Of a stretch of DNA of 64,000 nucleotides, positions 56,250 to 64,000 are shown one piece after another. The notes beneath the pieces were generated by a model. That model searched no databases and was not told the DNA's origin. It saw nothing but the letters and a program-made list of their open reading frames with translations. The DNA comes from Primula veris (taxonomy: Eukaryota; Streptophyta; Magnoliopsida; Ericales; Primulaceae), in the NCBI GenBank assembly GCA_963682055.1, contig OY821740.1, positions 12,920,814 through 12,984,813 on the forward strand, read 5' to 3'. A program made the translations under genes and the position numbers. How positions within the stretch are numbered: the first letter of the stretch is position 1; each line of letters starts with the position of its first letter.

Positions 56250-58235
56250 TTGTCCGGAATACCGATTGAACTGAAGGACGTCTTCGGAGTCTATAGTTTG
56301 AGCTTTGAGCGTCGCAGCTCGTATTTGAAGACTCTGCGTGCCTTTTGCCGGCTCGTTATTGGTTTGCCGGATACCAATAAAGAGCGTAATCTTGGTATTG
56401 TTATTGCTTCCGGTGCATGGGGTTGTGCGGGACACCAGATTCCTGGACCGGCTACCAATGCTCCCACTATGCCGGACCTCGGCGCTCCCAATATAGAGGC
56501 TCTGTTAGCTCTTTGGAAATGGTGGGGGCCTGGACCGACGCCGGATCCTGCGAGTCGTACTGCTCTCATGCTGCTCGGGTACCCTATGGGGTCGGTGACC
56601 AAGGGGAATCCTGCACCCGAGATCCCCAAAGAGCCCGAGGAGGAATTCTTGAAAGTTGTCCGGGCTCGAAGTGCTGCTCGGCTTGGGAAAAAGCCCGTTC
56701 GTTCTAAGCGTCGTGCATCTGACCCTGTCGTTGGAACGACAAAGAGGGCTAGGGGGACCGATACATCGGTTACCGAGGAGGATGCTAACGTTGGCTCGGG
56801 CGAGGGGGTGTTTGCTGCTTCTCAAGGGGATACCACCGAGGATGCCTCTGCGCCGGGCGATGTATGTGTATATGTATTTTGATTTTCTTGTCTTTTGATT
56901 GTTGTCGTTTTGTTCTTTAGTGCTTTGCTTTATTAGTTATCTTGTTTCAGCTACTGACTTCTCCATTGATTACCCTCGCTCTTGCCCGGTCCATGGGTAT
57001 TATTGTGTTTCAGGGGTCGATCGATGATGTATTCGGGCATATGAACCTCTTGACTAACATGGGGGAGGATACGATGACCTTGCCTGTCATCTCGCCTATC
57101 CCTAGCGAGGATCCGATAGATCTGCCCGTTTGCTCGCCCATCCGTACTGAGGAAGAGATCGAGCATAGGGCCCCTGAGATTGATCATTTGGAGGAGGACG
57201 TGGGGGTGGAAGTGGAGGTCGGCAAGGAGAGTGCCGTGGATGTTGTGACGGGTGTCGAGGATGAGGCTCTCGACGGACCCGAGAAGGTGTTGGTGGACGG
57301 GGTTGCAATGACCCGTTACATTGATCGGTGCAGAGGTGAGCTGTTGGGGCAACCCCGAACCTTGAAGATGGGGCATACTGCTCTGAAACCCCTTGCTTTC
57401 AAGGATGCAGAAAAAATAGCTGCTCTGCCTACAATGTCGGTTATAGAGCAGGCCAACGCGGATGCGCTGCGGGTATGTTGAGCGCGTATTTTGTAATATA
57501 TACCATGATGCTTGTATTTTGTTATATAGGTTTGGTACTCGTATTTTGCTTGGAATCTGATCTTTTGAAGTTCAGATCGCCTTGAGTACCGTGGCGTTAC
57601 GGGGTCAGCTGGGATCTCTAGGGGCTGATAAAGAGAAGCTGGTGGCCGAGAAGAGGGCCATAGTCGAGGAGAACGATCAGAAGATAAAAGATCTGCTTGC
57701 GGCTTTCGAGGCTGAGAAAGAGAAACTGGTCGCCGAGAATAAATCCCTGGGCGATAATTATGAAAAACTGTCTGTGGACTTTCTGCATGTGACCGAGGAT
57801 GTCGAGAAGTTGAAGGCTGAAAAAGAGAGCTTGGTCGTTAAGTACGACCAACTAGAGGAGGAGAACTTGCTGCTGGCGGAGGACGTGGAAGCCGAAAAGG
57901 CTAAGGTGGCCGCTCTGAAAACGGCACAGGCGGAGGAGCGGACACGGTTAGCAATGATGGCTAATTTCTCCGTCTATTGCGCTCATGTGCGGGCGCTCAA
58001 TTTCGCGAATGTTCCTATGTCGGATAGGGCGTGGTCGGAGTTGGTGTATCCATGTCCGCATGGTGCACCGCCGAAACCCTTAGACTGGGCGAATCTTCGT
58101 GAAGAGGAGCTTCCCCGGCTACCGGGGCAGACAATTTCAACAGCGTTCCGTCCTCATTTTACGTCGGCCACGTCCACTCCTCGACCTGATGCTACTGTTA
58201 CTCCCCCACCCGCATCTCCTCAGGTGGAACCTTGA
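56250..58235 (+). CDS. Antisense gene 6: spliced, coiled-coil C-terminus, about 597 residues
   Basis: Three exons fit: 56250-56861, 56951-57472 and 57576-58235. Both introns are GTATGT...CAG and all phases are 0. The first exon has a folded-looking part (RAFCRLVIGLPDTNKERN, then Gly/Pro-rich) and a basic stretch RSKRRASD. The middle exon is acidic. The last is a long coiled coil (KEKLVAEKRAIVEENDQKI onward) with a Pro/Thr-rich tail. N-terminal domain plus C-terminal coiled coil matches the general layout of 'putative gypsy-type transposon' proteins, but I cannot confirm the N-terminal domain. Coding signal also extends into 56000-56250 in broken frames, so the true 5' end is uncertain. Confidence 0.6.
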
Positions 58236-58370
58236 CCATTTTTCTGACAGTATATATATATTTTTGTTGTTTTTGTGTAGTCTTTTGGTAGTAGAATTGT
58301 GGGTCTCTTTTGTATCTAGAAACATATTCTTTTGGGGAAGTGATAATATAGGTGCTGTTTTTTCTTTCTG

Positions 58371-59036
58371 TTGGGCCTTCTCGGATTACTTTCTTTTGAG
58401 GGTCGTCATATTTTGAAGGATGTGAAAACAAAATATTGTCAGGTACCAAATAACCCCCTTGCTGTGGTGGTCTGGACCTCGCCTAGTCGTAGTGTAGGTG
58501 ACGTTATAGATAATATGGAAAGATCTAAGGCTGCCCTAACTGCTGAACTGAATTCTGCTCATCATAAAGTCGAGGATCTGAATATTCACATTGCAAACTT
58601 GTCTATTCGGTTACGTGACTTGGGAGAGAAATTCAGCAAAAAGACTGCCCATTATACGGCAAATAAGGGTAAAGCGAAGGAACTTCTCGGTGCTCTATGA
58701 CGTTCTCGTGATGAAGCCCGAGGTCGTGTGACAAGCTTGAACTTGGTCCTAGGGGCCGTTTTCGAGGACGCGGACCTGCTGCTATCCTTTGCCAAAGCGT
58801 ATTGGGCCCGAGTTCGCGCTTTAGAGGTGCTGGAGCATGTAAAAGGGATGAGTGGTGTTTCCCGGGCCGAACGCATGGTTGATGCGACGGCCGGGGTAAC
58901 CGACACCACTGCTGCCTTGAACCGAATCGATGCGGTTGTTCGTGAGCGCTTGGGGACGCAAATTGCTTCATTGCGAGATATTCATTTCGCCGATGTAGTA
59001 GAGACCTCGGCGTCTGTTGAGGGGTTATCGGATTGA
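58371..59036 (+). pseudogene. Antisense gene 7: coiled-coil ORF with an in-frame TGA
   Basis: One frame runs from 58371 to 59036, interrupted by TGA at 58698-58700 between KGKAKELLGAL and RSRDEARGRV. A splice acceptor (ATTGTCAG) at 58442 suggests the N-terminus may lie further upstream, or that this is a downstream exon of gene 6. The product is helical and charged; not recognised. Confidence 0.55.
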
Positions 59037-59173
59037 TAATCGAGTAGCTTGTTTTGTCGTTTTATTTGTAGCTTCTATGGAAATATTCGTTTTTTCTATT
59101 TTCGTCTTTTCGTTTATTGTGGTTGTATATTCATCTCTTCTCGTTCTTCCCCATTTTTTTTTTGTTTTTATAG

Positions 59174-59824
59174 GCACACGCTAATACGTCGCACCAGTTT
59201 GGTTCTCCATGCCTAGTTAGCCCGGGGTTAGGACCTACTGGGGCTGCCCGGGACGAGGTCTCATCTGGTGTGGCTAGTGAGGTGCCTGACAAGTGGCCTT
59301 ACATCGTTTTGATGGGCAAAAATGTCAAGTTGACCGACCAATGTGCTCGACTTTGGACCAAGCTGAAAACTCAGGCGGCCTCTTTTCGAGAATACGTTCG
59401 CCGTGCCGAGCATGTTGTTGAGGTTCAGGAGCGTCGTTTGGATCGATATTGGCATGCAAAAGACAAATACTTCGGCAAATTAAAGTTGTTGGTAACCAAA
59501 GCCAACGCGTTGGTGAAGTATTTCCGTTTGTCCCGAACCAGATACGATGCTTCCGCGGCTATGATCAAAGCTCGCCGTAATCTCCCCTTCGACGATGATC
59601 ACCGTAAAGCGGCCTCGGATGCTCACGAGCTCGCTAAAGTAGCCGAGTTCAACGCGCGGCTTCAGACGCTGACTTGCGTTGGAGCTCATACGACCAATTT
59701 TGATGCCCTCATTTCTGAGGAGCGTTTTGATGGTGATGAGTCTGATGGGGACACGACGACGGATGACAAAGAGATTGAGCTCGGTCAATTACCGTCGTGC
59801 TCCTCCTGTAGTAGCTCTTCTTAA
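59174..59824 (+). CDS. Antisense gene 8: helical protein with acidic Ser-rich tail
   Basis: The open frame starts after a TTTTTATAG acceptor-like site at 59165-59173, so it may be the last exon of gene 7. An internal Met lies at about 59312. The core (KWPYIVLMGKNVKLTDQCAR to AEFNARLQTLTCVGAHT) is helical; the tail has GDESDGDTTTDDKE and poly-Ser. Function unknown. Confidence 0.55.
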   Translation, partial: AHANTSHQFGSPCLVSPGLGPTGAARDEVSSGVASEVPDKWPYIVLMGKNVKLTDQCARLWTKLKTQAASFREYVRRAEHVVEVQERRLDRYWHAKDKYFGKLKLLVTKANALVKYFRLSRTRYDASAAMIKARRNLPFDDDHRKAASDAHELAKVAEFNARLQTLTCVGAHTTNFDALISEERFDGDESDGDTTTDDKEIELGQLPSCSSCSSSS

Positions 59825-59898
59825 ATGAGTTTCTTTAGTGTCGATGATCTTTTTGTTGCCTCCGTAATGCAGGCGAGGACTATTTGTGTTATTTCTTT

Positions 59899-60172
59899 AT
59901 TCCTGTTTTGTACCTTTCCATTGCCGTATTGCTATTTGATTGATTGGATCGATTTTTCCTTGCTGATTCATTTGTCATTTCGTTATTCCTGTTTTGTACC
60001 TTTCCATTGTCATATTGCTATTTGATTGATTGGATCGATTTTTCCTTGCTGATTCATTTGCTATTTCGTTATTCCTGTTTTGTACCTTTCCATTGCCGTA
60101 TTGCTATTTGATTGATTGGATCGATTTTTCCTTGCTGATTCATTTGCCATTTCGTTATTCCTGTTTTGGATA
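59899..60172. repeat. Tandem array of an 86-bp unit (three copies plus a partial)
   Basis: TTCCTGTTTTG starts at about 59900, 59986, 60072 and 60158, exactly 86 bp apart. The unit contains TACCTTTCCATTGCCGTATT and TTGATTGATTGGATCGATTT. Confidence 0.95.
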
Positions 60173-60287
60173 TGCTTCTTGTTGATATTTCATTGTTTAG
60201 TTTGATTCTTCTTCATTGTGTTGGCCATTTTGTATTGTATCGCCGCCGTAACGTGGACCTGAATTATTTCTTGCATTGTACCTCCAT

Positions 60288-60990
60288 ATGAATTTCATAG
60301 TATTCCAAGGCGTTCCTTTGAAAACACGCCATTTACGGAATTTCATAACATTCCTAGGCACTTCGGCCATGTTGGGAATTTCATAGTATTCCTAGACGTT
60401 CCTTTGAAAACACGCCATTTACGGAATTTCATAACATTCCTAGGCACGCCAGCCATGTTAGGAATTTCATAGTATTCCTAGACGTTCCTTCGAAAACACG
60501 CCATTTACGGAATTTCATAACATTCCTAGGCACTTCGGCCATGTTGGGAATTTCATAATATTCCTAGGCACTTCGGCCATGTTGGGAATTTCATAGTATT
60601 CCTAGACGTTCTTTTGAAAACACGCCATTTACGGAATTTCATAACATTCCTAGGCACTTCGGCCATGTTGGGAATTTCATAGTATTCCTAGGCGTTCCTT
60701 TGAAAACACGCCATTTACGGAATTTCATAACATTCCTAGGCACTTCGGCCATGTTGGGAATTTCATAGTATTCCTAGACGTTCCTTCGAAAACACGCCAT
60801 TTACGGAATTTCATAACATTCCTAGGTACTTCGGCCATGTTGGGAATTTCATAGTATTCCTAGACGTTCCTTTGAAAACACGCCATTTACGGAATTTCAT
60901 TACATTCCTAGGCACTTCGGCCATGTTGGGAATTTCATAGTATTCCTAGACGTTCCTTTGAAAACACGCCATTTACGGAATTTCATTTGC
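60288..60990. repeat. Tandem array of a second 86-bp unit (eight copies)
   Basis: ACGGAATTTCAT starts at 60335, 60421, 60507, 60631, 60717, 60803, 60889 and 60975. The steps are 86 bp except one of 124, which contains an extra 38-bp half-unit. Each unit is a 48-bp plus 38-bp pair that both begin GGAATTTCATA, so it is itself an old dimer. Confidence 0.95.
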
Positions 60991-61092
60991 ATTCGCTAGA
61001 CAGCATGATAATATATTTTATTCATTCAAAAATACGATAGATAATGCCATTAAGTAGGAGGGATAAGATGGCACCTGTACTCGGAAGATTGC

Positions 61093-62193
61093 CTATACGT
61101 AGTACTTCTTTAAGTTAGCCACATTCCAAGAATTCTTTTCCCCTCGGCTATTGGCGAACAGTACGCTTTTGATTTTGTAAGAGACTGGACTCGTTTGCTT
61201 GATGATTTCGTATGGGCCTTCCCAGGTAGGGCTTAGTTTGCCATGTATTTCATTGCGGGTATAGACCGTCACTCGTCGCAGCACCAGTTCTCCTACCATG
61301 AATTCTTTGGATCCTCTTACTCTCTTGTCATAAGTTTGCTTCACGCTTTGTTGGTATTTGGCTAGGGTAAGGGCTGCTATCTCTCATTTCTCGTCTATCA
61401 TGTCTAGCTCTTCTCTCATTCTTTGTTCATTGTTTCCCTGCTCGACTAAAGTCGTTCGGAGCGTGGGTAGCCCGATTTCTGTCGGTATGATGGCCTCGAC
61501 TCCGTATGCTAAGCTAAACGGGGTTTCTTTGGTGCCCGTCTTTGGAGTAGTTCGGCACGACCATAAAAAATTGAGTAGCCGCTCGGGCCACCTCCCCTTT
61601 GCTTGTTCAAGGGTGGTCTTGATGCCGTCTAATATTGTTCGGTTTGACACTTCGGCTTGCCCGTTTCCTTGTGGGTATGTCGGCGTCGAATAGAATTTTT
61701 GGATACCTAGTTCCTCGTACCACATATGTAAATTGGCATCTTTGAACTGGGTTCCGTTGTCGGCGACGATAGCGTACGGTATACCGAACCTAGTGATGAT
61801 GTATTCCCAAATGAATTGTTTGACGTTGCTGGCTTTGATTTCTCGGAGGGGTTTAGCTTCGACCCATTTGGTGAAATAATCCGTCGCGACGATCAGATAT
61901 TCCACACTCCCAGGTGCTCTTGGGAGTTTACCGACTAAATCAATTGCCCATTGAGCGAACGGCCATGGTGCTGATACCGGGGTCATCATAGATGATGGGA
62001 GCCGTGGTATCTTGGCGAATCGTTGGCACTTGTCGCAACGTTGGACGTATGCATCGGCGTCTCGCTTGATATAGGGCCGCCAATATCCTTGGGTCACTGC
62101 CTTGTTTGCAAGGGATCGCCCTTTGATGTGTGCTCCGCAGGATCCTTCGTGGATTTCCTCCAAGACGGCAGTTGTAGCTCGGTCGGGACGCAT
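61093..62193 (-). pseudogene. Ty3/Gypsy integrase (C-terminal part of pol), broken
   Basis: It holds the integrase zinc-binding HHCC region (HEGSCGAHIKGRSLANKAV...CDKC), the DDE core (WAIDLVGKLP, ADNGTQFKD, PQGNGQAEVSNR) and the C-terminal region (GKLSPTWEGPYEI). There is a TGA at 61386-61384 in the same frame as the downstream 61344-61093 segment, and a frameshift near 62170 upstream of LEEIHEG. The sequence style (VATDYFTKWVEAKPLREI) is that of the Tat/Ogre/Retand lineage. No chromodomain is seen. Confidence 0.9.
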
Positions 62194-62419
62194 AGTAGGT
62201 GGGATCCCCGGTAACTGGATTTGTATAGTTTATCGTCCTCGGATAGCCAGTAGATCGTCGAGGTTTTGTTGGCTAATTTGCGCGTTTTGGTTATTGGTTT
62301 CTATTATCTCGGGATGGGTTTCCTCTACATTGGTCACCATTGTCGCTCGTCTGGCAGAGTATTGGTATTCGAATTCTAAACTAGTTGGGAACTAGATGAT
62401 TCCCGGAGACGGCGCCATT
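62194..62419 (-). other. Gypsy leader and primer binding site
   Basis: On the minus strand the tRNA-Asp-type site TGGCGCCGTCTCCGGGA (62417-62401) is followed by a short frame starting MVTNVEETHPEIIETNNQ (62340 down). After about 30 codons this meets RNase H/integrase-spacer sequence (YWLSEDDKLYKSSYRG) in another frame. This looks like a gag N-terminus joined to the pre-integrase region, so the deletion joint is near 62260-62280. Confidence 0.7.
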
Positions 62420-62990
62420 TGATAAAGCCATAACTTTGGTCGGTCGCGTTAGGCTTTTCAATAATAATATAATAGTAAATCAACTGTAAACAATGACACT
62501 TCCTGATCTTTATTATTGCTCGGATTATTATCCTTATTCGGACTATTATACTTGCTCGGATTAGTATCTCTTTTTTACAATTGTGCTCGACTTGACTATT
62601 TAATCTCTCTTCTTGGTCTTTTTCCCCTTTTATTCGGTACTCGGCTTTATCTCTGCTCGGTTTATTTCTTGGCGTGATATGCCTTGACTAGTTTCTCTCT
62701 TTTCTCAACTTCTCTCTATATTTTTTGGATAGATTTTCTGGTCCATTTCTAGGAGGGGTAGTTGGCTATTTATAGGCAAATATGCCTTCTAGGATGTTGA
62801 CAAATGTCTTCATCCCATGGTGCTTTTCAGATATGGGTCCCTAGTTAAGTGGGCTTGGGCTTTTGATAGTAATAATTTATTTTCTTATAAAAGGCATAAG
62901 ATGATCCATTTATGCGTTGGATACCCATTTATAAAGTGGGTTGATTATTACCCGAATAGAATATTCAGGTCCAATTTTTATGTTCTATCA
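62420..62990 (-). repeat. 5' LTR of the Gypsy element (right side)
   Basis: 571 bp, paired with 51089-51659, and followed by the ATAAT target duplication. Confidence 0.93.
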
Positions 62991-62995
62991 ATAAT

Positions 62996-63640
62996 ATATT
63001 GCATAGATCCTGCAACAATGGAGTAAATAAATCAAAGTTGAAAACAATTGTAGGCTGCTTTTCATAAAAAGGCTTGCTTTAAAGCCAAGCTGAACCCCAC
63101 CTAACCCAATTTTCAGAAATAACTGAAAACCAAATGGCAATGGAGCCTCGAGGTTTTGGCAGACACATATTTTCAGACTTTATTTTTCAGACTGTTTTTT
63201 ATTTTATTTATTTTTCAGACTGTTTATTTTTCAGACTGTTTTCAAACTGTTTAACAGACTGTTTTCAGACTGTTTTTTTTACGTTTTCAGACTGTTTTTT
63301 TTTTACGTTTTTGGATTTTTGTTGATTTTAGATATTTTTCAGACTGTTTTTTAATTTATTTATTTTTCAGACTGTTTAACAGACTGTTTTCAGACTGTTT
63401 TTTTTACGTTTTCAGACCTTTTTAGACTTTTTTTTTTACGTTTTTGGATTTTTGTTGATTTTAGATTTTTGTTGATTTTTTGGGATTTTTTTTAAAAAAA
63501 AGTCGTGTTTTTTCGGGGTTTTGCCTTTTTTTTTTTTTTTTTTGATTTTTTCATATATTTTTTTTTTTTCATTTTTGCATTTTTATTTTCTGGAATTTTT
63601 TCATTTTTTCTGATTTTTTACATTTTTATTGGTTAGTTAG
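62996..63640. other. Right interior of the second TIR element, T-rich
   Basis: Repeated TTTTCAGACTGTTT words (about ten, 63171-63420) and long poly-T runs. The Phe-rich frame at 63134-63325 comes from these repeats. No gene is supported. Confidence 0.7.
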
Positions 63641-63728
63641 GGGAAATGGACCAATTCTTAATTAGTTTCAGTTTTATGGACCAATCCTTAAATACTTTTG
63701 TTTTCATGGTCCAATCCAAAATTTACCC

Positions 63729-64000
63729 GATTATACTATAATCCATTGGACGCCAGCTTTAATTTAGTTATTGGGATAATGGTATTGGTCCCCTCGGATT
63801 TGTTTTATTACACATTTTCAAGAAAGTACGAGTATTATTTTCCCCAATAATATAATTTTAACAAATATTCACATTGGCTTGTAAACAATATAAATCTTTC
63901 TATCAATTTGTAAAACCAACAAAAAAGATTGCGACTCAACTCTCACAGAAGAACTTGTACACATTACCTTCATTATTCGTGTATCCACTGTTCTAAAAGA
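63729..64000. other. Right edge, AT-rich DNA
   Basis: No feature recognised. Confidence 0.4.

Larger units (their letters stand above)
51089..62990 (-). mobile_element. Defective Tat/Ogre/Retand-type Ty3/Gypsy element with antisense genes
   Basis: The element is 11,902 bp, with 571-bp LTRs (62990-62420 and 51659-51089) starting TGATAG and ending TTATCA on the minus strand. The target duplication is ATAAT (51084-51088 and 62991-62995). The primer site at 62417-62401, TGGCGCCGTCTCCGGGA, fits tRNA-Asp as used by the Tat and Athila lineages. After a short leader comes the integrase (62193-61093), so gag, protease, RT and RNase H are missing. Two 86-bp tandem arrays follow, then about 8 kb with genes on the opposite strand. 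Extra antisense ORFs and tandem repeats 3' of pol are known in the Tat lineage; the number of genes here is remarkable. Confidence 0.88.
50658..63728. mobile_element. Remnants of a second TIR element with a nested Gypsy element
   Basis: Left (50658-50780) and right (about 63640-63728) flanks are imperfect inverted repeats built on AAATTTTGGATTGG, CCATGAAAACAAAA and AAACTAATTAAGAATTGGTCC. Without the nested Gypsy the unit would be about 1.2 kb, so it is a small non-autonomous element. The interior is low complexity: CT/AC-rich and TA repeats on the left, CAGACTGTTTTT repeats and poly-T on the right. No target duplication or transposase was found. Confidence 0.6.

Noticed and set aside
56047..56274. 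Confirmed 'gypsy-type transposon' N-terminal domain of antisense gene 6
   Set aside because: The frames are broken and the motifs too weak to call by eye; a profile search would be needed.
60288..60990. Regular repeats that could suggest a CRISPR array
   Set aside because: Units are contiguous 86-bp repeats without unique spacers, in plant DNA inside a retrotransposon.
61358..62395. Plus-strand ORFs over the integrase
   Set aside because: They are shadows of the minus-strand integrase reading frame.

Overview
This is a window of flowering-plant (most likely eudicot) nuclear DNA. It has spliced genes with GT-AG introns and TATA boxes, AT-rich intergenic DNA, MITEs, and deeply nested Ty1/Copia, Ty3/Gypsy and TIR elements. 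The species cannot be named from the sequence.

Host genes, left to right: (1) a plant carboxylesterase (CXE, alpha/beta hydrolase) pseudogene at 1980-12955 (+). It is split by a full-length Copia element (2298-10732) and, 92 bp further on, by an inverted solo LTR of the same family (10825-12130). (2) An apparently intact six-exon UTP:RNA uridylyltransferase gene, URT1 type (15765-20277, +). (3) A hydroxypyruvate/hydroxyphenylpyruvate reductase-type gene (37802-41815, +) with two frameshifts. (4) An intact ten-exon GAUT1-type galacturonosyltransferase (49611-43104, -). From memory, CXE, URT1 and HPR-type genes are also neighbours in Arabidopsis (around At2g45600-At2g45630), so the first three look like an old collinear block expanded by transposons.

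Transposon layer A (21552-37758): a TIR element with about 170-bp imperfect inverted repeats, now sitting about 45 bp upstream of the HPR-type start codon. On the + strand it carries a decayed Plant Mobile Domain (PMD) gene. On the - strand, convergent, it carries a decayed gene homologous to the third ORF of a SIRE-type Copia element. A solo SIRE-like LTR (23041-24213) sits in the PMD gene and a full SIRE-type Copia (27073-36648) sits in the ORF3-like gene. That Copia has a broken pol but open gag and ORF3 reading frames. A second copy of the ORF3-like segment, without the Copia, lies in the HPR intron between 291-bp direct repeats.

Transposon layer B (50658-63728): remnants of another TIR element holding an 11.9-kb minus-strand Ty3/Gypsy element of Tat/Ogre/Retand type (51089-62990). 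This has a tRNA-Asp-type PBS, an integrase directly behind a very short leader (gag-PR-RT missing), two 86-bp tandem arrays, and on the opposite strand an 8-kb array of small, mostly coiled-coil genes, several with their own TATA box and poly(A) signal.

The most novel-looking material is the PMD plus ORF3-like TIR element that shares both a protein family and a CGACCGATCG motif with the Copia nested in it, and the antisense coiled-coil gene array of the Gypsy element. URT1 and GAUT1 are the only genes that look functional for the plant itself.
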